Assembly (NCBI RefSeq): GCF_000178155.2 | Contig: NZ_ADKM02000122.1 | Location: forward strand, 62,001 to 126,000 | Reading direction: 5' to 3' | Source of the DNA: Hominimerdicola alba 8 | GTDB taxonomy: Bacteria > Bacillota > Clostridia > Oscillospirales > Ruminococcaceae | Length of the DNA: 64,000 nucleotides | Position numbers and translations under genes: made by a program | The notes under the pieces: generated by a model | Told to the model about the DNA's origin: nothing | What the model saw: the letters and a program-made list of their open reading frames with translations, nothing else | The model's database searches: none | Shown here: piece after piece, positions 16,179 to 25,583 of the stretch | Position numbering within the stretch: position 1 is the stretch's first letter | Layout of the letters: every line of letters begins with the position of its first letter

Positions 16179-17471
16179 TTATTTGCTCAGCTTGCTCTCT
16201 CTGAAAATGATATCCTCTCTCTTAGGACCATTTGATACCATTGTTATAGGGAAGCCTATCTTCTCCTCAACGAATTCGATGTACTTGCGGCAGTTCTCAG
16301 GAAGATCCTCATACTTGCGGATACCCTTGATGTCGCAGTTCCAGCCGTCCAGCACTTCCAGAACAGGCTTAGCTTTTTCTAGTTTCTGGGTGGTGGGGAA
16401 GTCAGTGGTAACTTCGCCGTCGATCTCATAGCCAACGCATACAGGTATCTTCTCAAGATAGCCCAGTGCATCAACAACAGTGAAAGCCACATCGGTGGTA
16501 CCCTGAATGCGGCAGCCATACTTCGATGCCACACAGTCGAACCAGCCCATTCTTCTGGGTCTGCCTGTGGTAGCTCCGTACTCGCCCTTGTCACCGCCGC
16601 GCTTTCTCAGTTCCTCAGCTTCATCGCCAAATATCTCGGAAACGAATGCGCCTGCGCCTACTGCGGAAGAGTATGCCTTGCAGACAGTAACTATCTTCTT
16701 GATCTCATAAGGAGGTATACCAGCGCCGATAGCGCCGTAAGCCGCCAGAGTGGAGGAAGAAGTCACCATAGGATAGATGCCGTGATCGGGATCTTTCAGT
16801 GAACCCAGCTGACCTTCCAGCAGAATGTTCTTGCCTTCTTTGATAGCGTTCCACAGATAAGCGGAAACATCACATACGTAAGGCTCGACCATCTTTCTGT
16901 ATTCCATCAGTGTGTTAAACAGCTGGTCTTCATCTATGGCAGGCTTGTTGTAGAGATATTTCAGCAGAATGTTCTTCTGCTCACAAACCCTGTGTATCTT
17001 TACTTTCAGTGCCTCTTCATCGAAAAGTTCCTGCACCTGGAAGCCTATCTTTGCATACTTGTCAGAGTAGAAAGGTGCGATGCCTGACTTGGTCGAACCA
17101 AAACTAGCCTTGCCCAGTCTTTCTTCCTCGAATTTATCAAAATCAACATGGTAAGGCATTATCATCTGCACTCTGTCAGAGATGAGCAGTTTGGGCATCG
17201 GCACGCCCTGAGAAGTGACCTCATTCAGTTCTTTGAAGAACTTGGGGATATCAAATGCCACGCCGTTGCCGATTATATTGGTGGTATGGTCATAGAAAAT
17301 GCCGGAAGGGAGAGTGTGGAGTGCAAATCTGCCATAGTGGTTATGTATGGTGTGACCTGCATTTGCGCCGCCCTGAAATCTTATAACGATATCAGATTCC
17401 TGCGCCATCATGTCTGTGAGCTTGCCCTTGCCCTCGTCGCCCCAGTTTGCGCCAACAATTGCTCTTACCAT
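16179..17471 (-). CDS. purA: Adenylosuccinate synthetase
   Basis: Joins IMP and aspartate with GTP to form adenylosuccinate, the committed step to AMP. The protein is 430 aa, the standard length. It shows the N-terminal GTP loop GANWGDEGKGK, the IMP-binding GGANAGHTIHN, GQLGSLKDPDHGIYP (a variant of the usual GTFPYVTSSN-preceding segment) followed by MVTSSST, and TGRPRRMGWFD. AAGGAGG precedes the ATG. It is monocistronic, with its own promoter and terminator. A perfect palindrome lies in the 5' leader. Confidence 0.96.
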   Translation of the reverse strand: MVRAIVGANWGDEGKGKLTDMMAQESDIVIRFQGGANAGHTIHNHYGRFALHTLPSGIFYDHTTNIIGNGVAFDIPKFFKELNEVTSQGVPMPKLLISDRVQMIMPYHVDFDKFEEERLGKASFGSTKSGIAPFYSDKYAKIGFQVQELFDEEALKVKIHRVCEQKNILLKYLYNKPAIDEDQLFNTLMEYRKMVEPYVCDVSAYLWNAIKEGKNILLEGQLGSLKDPDHGIYPMVTSSSTLAAYGAIGAGIPPYEIKKIVTVCKAYSSAVGAGAFVSEIFGDEAEELRKRGGDKGEYGATTGRPRRMGWFDCVASKYGCRIQGTTDVAFTVVDALGYLEKIPVCVGYEIDGEVTTDFPTTQKLEKAKPVLEVLDGWNCDIKGIRKYEDLPENCRKYIEFVEEKIGFPITMVSNGPKREDIIFRESKLSK

Positions 17472-17534
17472 TTGTAAATGTCCTCCTTGCTGTTAAGCAG
17501 AATAACTAAGTTGTGATGATTTAGCGTGGTGCTA

Positions 17535-17551
17535 TGTGAAATTATTTCACA
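17535..17551. promoter_or_regulatory. Perfect 17-bp palindrome in the purA leader
   Basis: TGTGAAAT-T-ATTTCACA lies about 7 to 23 bases downstream of the predicted purA transcription start. The half-site resembles Crp-type TGTGA but the inner spacing is seven, not six. Probable operator for an unidentified regulator. Confidence 0.5.
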
Positions 17552-17564
17552 CCAACACCAATAT

Positions 17565-17593
17565 ATTATAGCACACAAAATCAGTTTTGTAAA
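17565..17593 (-). promoter_or_regulatory. Promoter of purA
   Basis: Minus strand: TTTACA (17593-17588), 17-bp spacer, TATAAT (17570-17565). Confidence 0.75.
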
Positions 17594-17682
17594 CACCTTG
17601 AAAAATCTTTAACAATTTGATAACATTTATCACAAGACTTGATTTTAAAATGTTCTTAAGAAAACTTTTTGATATAAACCCC

Positions 17683-17711
17683 TTGAAAAATGCTGCGTAT
17701 TATATTATAAT
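17683..17711 (+). promoter_or_regulatory. Promoter of the lipoprotein gene
   Basis: TTGAAA (17683-17688), 17-bp spacer, TATAAT (17706-17711); AAGGAGAG then precedes the ATG at 17774. Confidence 0.8.
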
Positions 17712-17773
17712 AGTATTTGACAGTTTGCGGCGAACATATCAAAAAAAGCCGCATATCTTTTAAGGAGAGTAAA

Positions 17774-18910
17774 ATGAGAGCAAACAGAATGGCGGTCCTG
17801 CTTATGACAGGCGCGATGGTTTTCTCGCTTTTCGGCTGTTCACAGAAAAATGACAGCGAAAGCGGGAAGGATACAGCTTCTTCGGGTAAAGAAACTAAGG
17901 CTGTGCCGGATAAGGTCGAACTAAAAAATTATAAATTTCCTGAGTTTTTGAAAGATATCAAACAGCCTGATGTGCTGAGCAGTCCTGTATATGTAAGTTT
18001 TGCAGAGTCAGATTACATAACGGGTATAGCAGAACAGCCATTTGAAGGCTATAACTGTTCTGCGATGATAGGCAATTCGCTCTATGTGTATGAGGATGGC
18101 AAGTTCAAGGGGCTTCTTGATACAAACGGCAAGGTCGTGCTGGCGGCAGACACATATACTTCGATCTCGCCATGCAGTAGGGGCACTCTTGTACTTTCGC
18201 GCGACAAAGAGTTGAATGCGCCAGATGACTATATGACATTTAACGGTCTGGGTATAGTAACGCTGATAGATCAGCCTGAGTTCAAGCAGGACAAGATATC
18301 TGTGGCGCAGGAAGTTAGATCTGTAAAGCCTGAGGACGATAAGCATGAAGAATCATATAATGTGCAAAATCTAAAGATATCTGAAAGTGAAGTTGTGGGT
18401 GAAGGTACTGTTTACTGTGACTGGGATAAGGTTGAGGCGGTATCTGCACAGTCGATAAATACTTTGCGGCCTTATAGTGCATACTACAGGGCTGAAAAAA
18501 ACGGAGAGTTCTATTATATTTGTTTTGACAGATTTTACAATTATACCATTTACAACGGCGCATACGGTTATGTCAGGCTGAAAGTCGGTGAAGGCTATGG
18601 TGAATGCTATATCCTTGATTATGATGATTATACCGAATTGACAAAACTGATAGAGAGTTTTGGAGAAACAAGTTCTGTAAAAAGCCCAAGCAAGGACGAG
18701 AGCCTTGATTATATCCAGCTTGAAACAGGTTATGGCACAGAAGATGTTGTATCCATGACCATATCTGCTGATGGTTACTGTCTGACAGATCACACGGTCA
18801 CAGGTGAACAGCAGACTAATAACAAATTTTTCTCCATTCTTGATAAGGAGAGCTTTGTAAGTCTTGTAAAATGGGTAGATCAGGTGCTTTCGACGGAATA
18901 TGTAAGATAA
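17774..18910 (+). CDS. Lipoprotein of unknown function
   Basis: Protein of 378 aa with a lipoprotein signal: MRANRM, hydrophobic core, lipobox ending LFGC (Cys near 22), then a Ser/Gly/Lys-rich linker. The segment YVYEDGKFKGLLDTNGKVVL resembles a single WG-type beta repeat; the rest is mostly predicted beta with many Tyr residues and matches nothing I recognise. The start is set by AAGGAGAG; a longer frame from 17717 contains no better site. It is monocistronic, with its own promoter and strong terminator, and sits between purA (divergent) and tepA. Probably anchored to the outer face of the membrane. Confidence 0.8.
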   Translation: MRANRMAVLLMTGAMVFSLFGCSQKNDSESGKDTASSGKETKAVPDKVELKNYKFPEFLKDIKQPDVLSSPVYVSFAESDYITGIAEQPFEGYNCSAMIGNSLYVYEDGKFKGLLDTNGKVVLAADTYTSISPCSRGTLVLSRDKELNAPDDYMTFNGLGIVTLIDQPEFKQDKISVAQEVRSVKPEDDKHEESYNVQNLKISESEVVGEGTVYCDWDKVEAVSAQSINTLRPYSAYYRAEKNGEFYYICFDRFYNYTIYNGAYGYVRLKVGEGYGECYILDYDDYTELTKLIESFGETSSVKSPSKDESLDYIQLETGYGTEDVVSMTISADGYCLTDHTVTGEQQTNNKFFSILDKESFVSLVKWVDQVLSTEYVR

Positions 18911-18917
18911 ATCATTA

Positions 18918-18960
18918 TTTTGCAGGAAATTGCAGTATTTCCTGCAAAATTTTCTTTTTT
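18918..18960 (+). terminator. Terminator of the lipoprotein gene
   Basis: A 13-bp stem TTTTGCAGGAAAT / ATTTCCTGCAAAA with a six-base loop (18918-18949) followed by a long T-rich run. Confidence 0.9.
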
Positions 18961-18975
18961 TGGTCAAAATTATGA

Positions 18976-19004
18976 TTGACAAGTACGTTTTTTAGTGCTA
19001 TGAT
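18976..19004 (+). promoter_or_regulatory. Promoter of tepA
   Basis: TTGACA (18976-18981), 17-bp spacer, TATGAT (18999-19004). Confidence 0.75.
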
Positions 19005-19083
19005 ATATAAGTATAGTTGTGCGCTGAATAGTTTTGCTGTCTGTGCGTAAAATATCTTTATAGATGTTATGGAGGTGTTTTAG

Positions 19084-19773
19084 GTGGACGGTGAGATCGG
19101 AGAGGGCGCAATTACTTCTGAAAGACAGGATACAGATCTTGGCAGTATAACGCTGTCGGGTGACGGACATATCATTCATTGTCTTAATATCATCGGGCAG
19201 GTGGAGGGGCACTATATCCTTCCGCCATCGAACAAGACTACAAAGTATGAGCATATAATCCCGGCACTGGTGGCAGTTGAGCAGGACAGCGACATAGAGG
19301 GTCTGCTGATAGTGCTGAACACGGTGGGCGGTGATGTCGAGGCGGGGCTTGCGATAGCTGAACTTATCGCGGGCATGAGCACACCGACCGTTTCTCTGGT
19401 AGTGGGCGGCGGTCATTCGATAGGGGTGCCGCTGGCTGTATGTGCAGACAGGTCATTCATTGTACCGACTGCGACCATGACCATTCACCCTGTACGCATG
19501 AGCGGGACTGTTCTGGGAGTTCCGCAGACGATGTCGTACTTTTACAAGATGCAGGAGCGGATAGTGAGTTTTGTGTGCGGCAATTCATCGATAAAGCCCG
19601 AAAGATTCCGCGAACTGATGATGTCAACAGGTGAATTGATGACTGATATCGGTACGGTACTTGAAGGCGATGAGGCTGTAAAAGAAGGTCTTATAGACAG
19701 TTCTGGCGGGCTGGCAGATGCCATATCCTGCCTTTACGGACTTATAGATAAAAGCCGCATCAGCGGCGAGTAG
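19084..19773 (+). CDS. tepA: ClpP-fold serine protease, TepA/YmfB family
   Basis: A 229-aa protein of the ClpP/SppA-like family called TepA (translocation-enhancing protein) in Bacillus. It has [15 protein letters not shown] (oxyanion region), [12 protein letters not shown] with the candidate nucleophile Ser, and TIHPVRMSG with the candidate catalytic His. GTG start at 19084 with GGAGG eight bases upstream. In Bacillus, ymfB also lies next to the spoIIIE/ftsK region, and here ftsK is two genes downstream, which supports the name. The exact substrate is not settled for the family; a role in degrading signal peptides has been suggested. The uppP start is 13 bases after its stop. Confidence 0.85.
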   Translation: MDGEIGEGAITSERQDTDLGSITLSGDGHIIHCLNIIGQVEGHYILPPSNKTTKYEHIIPALVAVEQDSDIEGLLIVLNTVGGDVEAGLAIAELIAGMSTPTVSLVVGGGHSIGVPLAVCADRSFIVPTATMTIHPVRMSGTVLGVPQTMSYFYKMQERIVSFVCGNSSIKPERFRELMMSTGELMTDIGTVLEGDEAVKEGLIDSSGGLADAISCLYGLIDKSRISGE

Positions 19774-19786
19774 TATGGAGGATAAA

Positions 19787-20671
19787 ATGAGTTTTTTTGA
19801 CGTTATCGCACAGGCTGTTCTGCAAGGTCTGACAGAGTTTCTGCCTGTTTCCAGTTCAGGTCACCTTTCGCTGTACCAGCATTTTACAGGCAACAGCGGT
19901 GAGGGTGCGCTGATGTTTTCAGCTATACTTCATCTGGGGACGCTTGTGGCGGTATTCATAGCATTCCGCAAAGACATACTTGCGCTTATAAAGGAACTGG
20001 GAAATATCTTCAAGGATATCTTCAAAAGGCAGTTCACCCTTAAGAACATGAATCCGGAACGCAGAATGATAGTTATGATAATACTGTCTTGCTTCTGCCT
20101 TGCACCGTTCGTTATTTTTAAGGACTGGTTCGAATCGATAGCAGAAGACGGCTCTGTCTTTGCAGAGGGACTTTGCTTTTTATATACTTCTGCCATACTG
20201 TTCATGTCTGACAGATGCACAAAAGGCGAGAAGAAAGCCGGTGACATAACCTATAAGGATTCCGTTACGGTGGGACTTTTTCAGGGTGTGGCACTGCTTC
20301 CCGGCGTTTCAAGGTCGGGTTCGACCATTTCGGCAGGATTGTTTTCGGGATTTTCGCGTGAAACTTCGGTGAAATATTCTTTCATACTGGGCATACCTGT
20401 AATATTCCTCAGTTGTCTGATGGAGATATTGGAATATTTCAAAAACACCATAGATTCAAATGTTGTGAATGATAAGTCTGTAGGATTTATGAACTGTTTT
20501 GTCGGTTTTGTGGTAGCGGCGGCAGTCGGCGTATTTGCGATAAAGCTGGTGAACTGGCTGGTCAAGACAGACAGATTCAAGGTATTTGCACTGTATACAT
20601 TCGTGCTGGGCTGTGTTGTGCTGGTCGTCAGCTTCATAGAGTTCTGCATGGGTCATGCGATAACATTCTGA
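19787..20671 (+). CDS. uppP: Undecaprenyl-diphosphatase (BacA family)
   Basis: Integral membrane enzyme of 294 aa that dephosphorylates undecaprenyl diphosphate so the lipid carrier can be reused in wall synthesis; overexpression in other bacteria gives bacitracin resistance. Two family motifs are visible: QGLTEFLPVSSSGHL near the N-terminus and LPGVSRSGSTI in the middle. Several hydrophobic helices follow to the end. The ATG at 19787 has GGAGG seven bases upstream; an ATG four codons earlier overlaps that site. It forms an operon with tepA. Confidence 0.95.
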   Translation: MSFFDVIAQAVLQGLTEFLPVSSSGHLSLYQHFTGNSGEGALMFSAILHLGTLVAVFIAFRKDILALIKELGNIFKDIFKRQFTLKNMNPERRMIVMIILSCFCLAPFVIFKDWFESIAEDGSVFAEGLCFLYTSAILFMSDRCTKGEKKAGDITYKDSVTVGLFQGVALLPGVSRSGSTISAGLFSGFSRETSVKYSFILGIPVIFLSCLMEILEYFKNTIDSNVVNDKSVGFMNCFVGFVVAAAVGVFAIKLVNWLVKTDRFKVFALYTFVLGCVVLVVSFIEFCMGHAITF

Positions 20672-20785
20672 TACAGCAAGTTACATATCGACAATAGAGC
20701 TTGGGTCGTGTATCCGGGCTTTTTGCGGTTTATCGATACTGATTTATAAGTATCATAAGAAAGTCAAGGAAAGGAAAGAGTTTCA

Positions 20786-23452
20786 ATGGCGGCGGGTGCC
20801 ACTAAGAACAAGACAGGCAGTAAAACGCCTTCTAAGTCAAATAATACTGCCAAAACAAGTCAGCCTAAGGTGAGCAAGGCTGCGCAGGATGCGCTGAGTG
20901 CTGCCAAAGAACGTGAAATAAGGCGTTTCTGGTCGTACATATTGTTTTTCTGGGGCATACTGGAACTGCTTATCACCTTCATCAAGGGTGACGGGCTATG
21001 GCGGTCGTTCCATAACTTTAATCGGGGAATGTTCGGTGTATCGGTTTTCCTTTTTGCTCCGATAATGATATATGTGGCGCTTATGATAGCTTCCAATACC
21101 AAGAAAAACACGGTTGTCGCCAAGTGTGTTGAAGGCGGTATGCTGATGCTGCTGGCGAGCGGCATGATACAGATATTGCAGGTCGGCTCGGTCGATGGCG
21201 GCAGCTTTTTCAAGAAGCTGCGCGGACTCTATGATGACGGTGTCGAACTGCGCGGCGGCGGGCTTGCCAGTGCTGTGCTGGGCTGGCCTCTGCTGGCTGC
21301 TTTCAAGAGAGTGGGTGCGGCTATCATCATATTTCTGATAGCTTTCTTGTTCATTCTCCTGCTTACTGACCTTACTTTGCCACAGTTTTTTAAGCTGATG
21401 ACCAAACCGTTCGTGGTTTCTGTTGAAGCAGTCCATACCGACAGAGTCGAGCGTATCGCCGCAAGACAGGAGCGCGAGGAACGCATAGCGGCTGAAAGAA
21501 GAGAAAATACTACTGAACAGCGGAAGAAAAAAACTGTTCAGGAAGATTTCTGCGAACAGCTGTCTGAGCAGAAACAGCGCGTAGATTTTGCAAGATTTCT
21601 GCCTAAAAATGAGCAGACAGAAGAAAATGCTGAAACCGAAGAAGAGAAGGACATCATCGATGTTGAAGTCATTGAGCCTGTCATAGATGAAACTCCACGC
21701 AGCAACAAGCGGAAGAAAAAGTCTGAAAATGCAGAAAGTGAAGAACCAGCTGATGTGACAGAGGATATCGATGAAGAAAAGGAAAGTGCTGATGCAGACC
21801 TGAAAAAAATCATTGAGCAGGCTGTCAGCAGAAAAATGGCAGCTAGGACGCAGGAAAGCGAAGATGAATCTGATGCGGCTGCTGATGATGCGGAGAGCAA
21901 CGGTCAGGATACGGCGTTTGAAGGTGATGAAGAGGCAGCCGTATACGTTTATCCTCCCATCGAACTGCTGCAATATCCCAAGAAAAAAATCGATAAAGAT
22001 GTTATAGAAGCTGAGATACAGGAAAAATCGCAGAAACTGGTGGAAACTCTGGAAGTATACGGGGTCAAGACCCGCATAACGGGAATTTTCAGAGGTCCGT
22101 CTGTTACCAGATATGAATTGCAGCCTGCGGCGGGAGTTAAGGTATCAAAGATACTCAATCTTGCTGATGACATAGCACTTAATCTGGCGGCACTTAGCAT
22201 ACGTATAGAAGCGCCTGTTCCAGGAAAGCCATGTGTCGGTATCGAAGTGCCGAACGATGTGAGAGATCCTGTTTCTTTGCGTGAACTTATTGACAGTGAC
22301 GAGTATCGAAAAGCAAAGGGTAAGCTGACATTTGCTGTCGGCAAGGACATCGAGGGCAAGATCGTTATAGGTAATATCGCCAAGATGCCTCATCTGCTGG
22401 TAGCAGGTACTACAGGTTCGGGTAAATCTGTATTTACGAACTCGATAATACTTAGTGTGCTGTATCATGCTGCGCCCGATGAAGTCAAGCTGATACTTAT
22501 CGACCCGAAGATGGTCGAATTCAAGCCGTATAACAGCATACCGCATCTGCTGATACCTGTTGTCACAGATCCGCTTAAAGCCGCAGGTGCACTGGGCTGG
22601 GCGGTCAATGAGATGAACAAGCGCTATAAGCAGTTTGAGGCTAACAATGTTAAAAATCTTGAAGAGTTCAACGATATGCTTGCAAAGGAACAGGCAAAAC
22701 CTGTGGATATGCAGGATCCTGTTTACACAAAGATGAAGCCGCTGCCGCAGATACTCATAGTTATAGACGAGTTTGCCGATCTTATGATGGTAGCAGGCAG
22801 TGAGGTCGAAGATTCGGTCATCAGATTGGGACAGCTGGCGCGTGCAGCGGGTATCCATATGATAATCGCAACGCAGTCGCCGCGAAAGGATGTTATCACG
22901 GGTCTTATCAAATCAAATATACCATCGCGCGTTTCGCTGAGTGTTTCAAGCAATATCGACTCGCGAGTTATCATGGATCAGGGCGGCGCTGAAAAACTGC
23001 TGGGTTACGGAGATATGCTGTACAAGCCTGTCGGTGTAAAAACGCCCATCAGAATACAGTCGGGTTATGCTGATACTAAGGAAATAGTTGAGATAGTCAA
23101 ATTCCTTAAGAGTGAACACACTGCCGAATACAGTGAATCCGTCATGGCTGAGGTAGAAGAGAACATGCCGAAGCCTAAGGAAGATAAGAAGAACAGCGGC
23201 AATTCTGAAATGGAAGATGTCGTTGTCAACCCCGATGATGATCTTATTGATCAGGCGATAACCGTTATCGTCCGTACCGGAAATGCTTCTACCTCATATC
23301 TTCAGCGCAAGCTGAAACTCGGATTTTCACGCGCATCAAGGATAATGGATCAGATCGAGGAAATGGGGATAATCGGACCGCAGGACGGCGCTAAACCCAG
23401 AAAGATCAATCTTACGGAAGCTGAATGGCTGGAAATGCGGGCAAGAAGATAA
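20786..23452 (+). CDS. ftsK: DNA translocase FtsK/SpoIIIE
   Basis: Pumps DNA across the division or sporulation septum. The 888-aa protein has four N-terminal membrane helices (about 50-210), an acidic, Glu/Asp-rich linker (about 225-390) and the alpha/beta motor (about 400-780) with Walker A VAGTTGSGKSVF and Walker B ILIVIDEFADLMM. The C-terminal gamma winged helix (about 815-888) reads polar DNA motifs. AAAGGAAAG precedes the ATG. The stop overlaps the next start in TAATG, so the MBL-fold gene is coupled. FtsK and SpoIIIE cannot be told apart from one sequence. Confidence 0.95.
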   Translation: MAAGATKNKTGSKTPSKSNNTAKTSQPKVSKAAQDALSAAKEREIRRFWSYILFFWGILELLITFIKGDGLWRSFHNFNRGMFGVSVFLFAPIMIYVALMIASNTKKNTVVAKCVEGGMLMLLASGMIQILQVGSVDGGSFFKKLRGLYDDGVELRGGGLASAVLGWPLLAAFKRVGAAIIIFLIAFLFILLLTDLTLPQFFKLMTKPFVVSVEAVHTDRVERIAARQEREERIAAERRENTTEQRKKKTVQEDFCEQLSEQKQRVDFARFLPKNEQTEENAETEEEKDIIDVEVIEPVIDETPRSNKRKKKSENAESEEPADVTEDIDEEKESADADLKKIIEQAVSRKMAARTQESEDESDAAADDAESNGQDTAFEGDEEAAVYVYPPIELLQYPKKKIDKDVIEAEIQEKSQKLVETLEVYGVKTRITGIFRGPSVTRYELQPAAGVKVSKILNLADDIALNLAALSIRIEAPVPGKPCVGIEVPNDVRDPVSLRELIDSDEYRKAKGKLTFAVGKDIEGKIVIGNIAKMPHLLVAGTTGSGKSVFTNSIILSVLYHAAPDEVKLILIDPKMVEFKPYNSIPHLLIPVVTDPLKAAGALGWAVNEMNKRYKQFEANNVKNLEEFNDMLAKEQAKPVDMQDPVYTKMKPLPQILIVIDEFADLMMVAGSEVEDSVIRLGQLARAAGIHMIIATQSPRKDVITGLIKSNIPSRVSLSVSSNIDSRVIMDQGGAEKLLGYGDMLYKPVGVKTPIRIQSGYADTKEIVEIVKFLKSEHTAEYSESVMAEVEENMPKPKEDKKNSGNSEMEDVVVNPDDDLIDQAITVIVRTGNASTSYLQRKLKLGFSRASRIMDQIEEMGIIGPQDGAKPRKINLTEAEWLEMRARR

Positions 23453-24444
23453 TGGCTGTATTCAAAAAAGCTAAAAAGCCTGCCAACACTCCGCCGCCGA
23501 AACCTGTCGGCGGCAAGAAGAAACTGAGCGTGAAGACTCGTTTTCAGCTTATATTGCTTGTTCTTGCTGCGTTTGCGGCAGGAGTCATATATCTGCTTAA
23601 CTATACGGGTATAATGCCCTTTCAGGATATCCTTGTGCGGCTGGGACTTTCCGAAAGACCTGCCACCCGCGCTGACCTTGAAGTGCATTTTATAGATGTT
23701 GGTCAGGGGGACTGCGCGCTGATAATGTCGCAGGGTGAGGTAATGCTGATAGACAGTGGTGACAGGGATGAAAGCAATACGGTCGAAAGATACCTGATGA
23801 AACAGGGAGTAAAACGAATAAATTACCTTATCGCTACTCACCCGCACGCAGATCATATAGGAGAAATGGCAGAGATAATCGGGCAGTTTGAGGTCGATAA
23901 CTTCATAATGCCGCGTTTTCCTGCTGAATACACACCCACCACGCAGGTGTATGAGAATATGCTGAACATGCTCAGTGCAAAAGATATGACTGTCACACCC
24001 GCAGAAGACAGTGAGTTCACGCTCGGCTTCTGTAAGGTGCAGCTTTATGCTTCGGGCATTAAGGATTCTGAAAATCTGAACGACTATTCGGTCATTGTAA
24101 GACTTGTTCACGGTGATAACAGTTTCCTGTTCACGGGTGACTGTGAAAATACAGAAGAGAAGGACCTGCTTTCGCGTGACCTTAAACTTGATGCTAAAGT
24201 ACTCAAGGCAGGGCATCATGGCAGTTATACTTCCTCTTCAGCGGAATTTCTGGATGCTGTCAAGCCTGACTATGCAGTTATCTCATGCGGGCGTAACAAT
24301 GATTATGGTCATCCGCATGATGCAACTCTTCGCAGGCTGAAAAAGTACGCGGATAACATTTACCTGACGCCGCGTGACGGCAATATCGTGTTTATTTCTG
24401 ACGGGACGGGGCTGAGTGTGGAATGTTCAAAAGGAAAGAAATGA
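23452..24444 (+). CDS. Membrane-anchored ComEC/Rec2-like metallo-beta-lactamase-fold protein
   Basis: A 330-aa protein with a short basic, proline-rich cytoplasmic tail, one membrane helix (about 30-50) and an outward-facing MBL-fold domain. The metal-binding HxHxDH motif appears as THPHADHIGEM; later ligands are in FTGDCEN and LKAGHHGSYTSSS. It corresponds to the extracellular nuclease-like domain of ComEC without the channel. Start set by the TAATG overlap with ftsK. It overlaps the DUF3006 gene by four bases (ATGA). Standalone ComEC-like MBL proteins are common in Firmicutes; a role in DNA or nucleotide hydrolysis is plausible but unproven. Confidence 0.88.
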   Translation: MAVFKKAKKPANTPPPKPVGGKKKLSVKTRFQLILLVLAAFAAGVIYLLNYTGIMPFQDILVRLGLSERPATRADLEVHFIDVGQGDCALIMSQGEVMLIDSGDRDESNTVERYLMKQGVKRINYLIATHPHADHIGEMAEIIGQFEVDNFIMPRFPAEYTPTTQVYENMLNMLSAKDMTVTPAEDSEFTLGFCKVQLYASGIKDSENLNDYSVIVRLVHGDNSFLFTGDCENTEEKDLLSRDLKLDAKVLKAGHHGSYTSSSAEFLDAVKPDYAVISCGRNNDYGHPHDATLRRLKKYADNIYLTPRDGNIVFISDGTGLSVECSKGKK

Positions 24445-24656
24445 TAGCTACAGTTGACAGAATGGAAGGCGGATATGCTGTTTGTGAGAAAGAAAATGGC
24501 AGTATGGTCAGGCTTCCGCTGGATAAACTGCCCGCTGATGTGAGAGCGGGGGATATATTGGTGTATGCTGATGGCGCTTATCATATCGATCGTGAGGCTG
24601 CTGAAGAGCGCCGAAAGAAGATCATCGCGCTGCAGGAAAGTCTGTGGAGCAAGTGA
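24441..24656 (+). CDS. DUF3006 domain protein
   Basis: A 71-aa small protein with the DUF3006 pattern: ATVDRMEGGYAVCE followed by LPLDKLPADVRAGDIL, a small beta-barrel-like domain, then a charged C-terminal helix. The ATG at 24441 overlaps the MBL-gene stop (ATGA) and has AAAGGAAAG upstream; an ATG six codons earlier is less likely. DUF3006 genes often lie beside ComEC-like MBL genes, so it is probably a partner or modulator of that protein. Function unknown. Confidence 0.8.
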   Translation: MIATVDRMEGGYAVCEKENGSMVRLPLDKLPADVRAGDILVYADGAYHIDREAAEERRKKIIALQESLWSK

Positions 24657-24686
24657 GGGCTGCACCATGAAATGGAGTGATTTTAG

Positions 24687-25583
24687 TTGAACAGAGATCT
24701 GTTTTCTGTAATTAAAGCAAAGCTGCCGAACCTTTCAAAGGGGCACAAGCTGATCGCAAACTACATACTCTCGCAGTATGACAAAGCTGCTTTCATGACG
24801 GCACAAAAGCTGGGGAAGACGGTGGGTGTAAGTGAATCGACTGTGGTGCGCTTTGCATCTGAGCTTGGTTATGACGGTTACCCCGAACTGCAAAGGCAGC
24901 TGCAGGATCTTATGCGAAACAAGCTGACGGCTGTTCAGCGTATCGAGGTAAGTTCTGAACAGATGAACAGTGAAGATGTTCTGCAGAGAGTGCTGAATCA
25001 GGATATCGATCGTATCAGGGCAACGCTAAATGCTACGAACAAAGATGATTTCAATCATGCAGTAGACCTTATAACCTCTGCCAACACAATATATATCATC
25101 GGTACAAGAAGTTCTGCGGCACTGGCGTATTTTCTGAATTATTATCTCAATCTGCTTTTTCCGCATGTCAAGCTGGTGCCCAGCACTACAACTTCTGAGC
25201 TGTTTGAACGTATCATGCGAATCGACAGCAATGATGTCATGATAGGTATATCTTTCCCGCGATATTCAAATCAGACAGTCAAAGCGCTCAAATACTCAAA
25301 GACCAACGGAGCAAGGGTGATAGCTATCACAGATTCCACCAGTTCACCGCTGGCTGATTATGCAGATGCTCTGCTGCTTGCCAAGAGCGATATGGCTTCA
25401 TTTGCAGACTCTCTGGTCGCACCGCTAAGTCTGGTCAATGCGCTTATAGCAGCGATATCTATAAGAAATGTTGACCTTGTGACACAGACTTTCGGCAAGT
25501 TGGAAAAAGTCTGGGAAGACTTTGATGTATATGCGAAAAACACTGAAACTACTGAGCGTAACGAAGATGATGAAGATGTATGA
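24687..25583 (+). CDS. MurR/RpiR-family transcriptional regulator
   Basis: Regulator of 298 aa with an N-terminal HTH_6 domain (about 1-77; KLGKTVGVSESTVVRFASELG is the recognition region) and a C-terminal SIS sugar-phosphate-binding domain (about 120-255; IYIIGTRSSAALAYF). TTG start at 24687 with TGGAG nine bases upstream; no ATG is better placed. Family members sense phosphosugars and control sugar or amino-sugar catabolism. No sugar-use gene is adjacent, so its target is unknown. The stop overlaps the flavoprotein start by eight bases, suggesting co-translation. Confidence 0.9.
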   Translation: MNRDLFSVIKAKLPNLSKGHKLIANYILSQYDKAAFMTAQKLGKTVGVSESTVVRFASELGYDGYPELQRQLQDLMRNKLTAVQRIEVSSEQMNSEDVLQRVLNQDIDRIRATLNATNKDDFNHAVDLITSANTIYIIGTRSSAALAYFLNYYLNLLFPHVKLVPSTTTSELFERIMRIDSNDVMIGISFPRYSNQTVKALKYSKTNGARVIAITDSTSSPLADYADALLLAKSDMASFADSLVAPLSLVNALIAAISIRNVDLVTQTFGKLEKVWEDFDVYAKNTETTERNEDDEDV

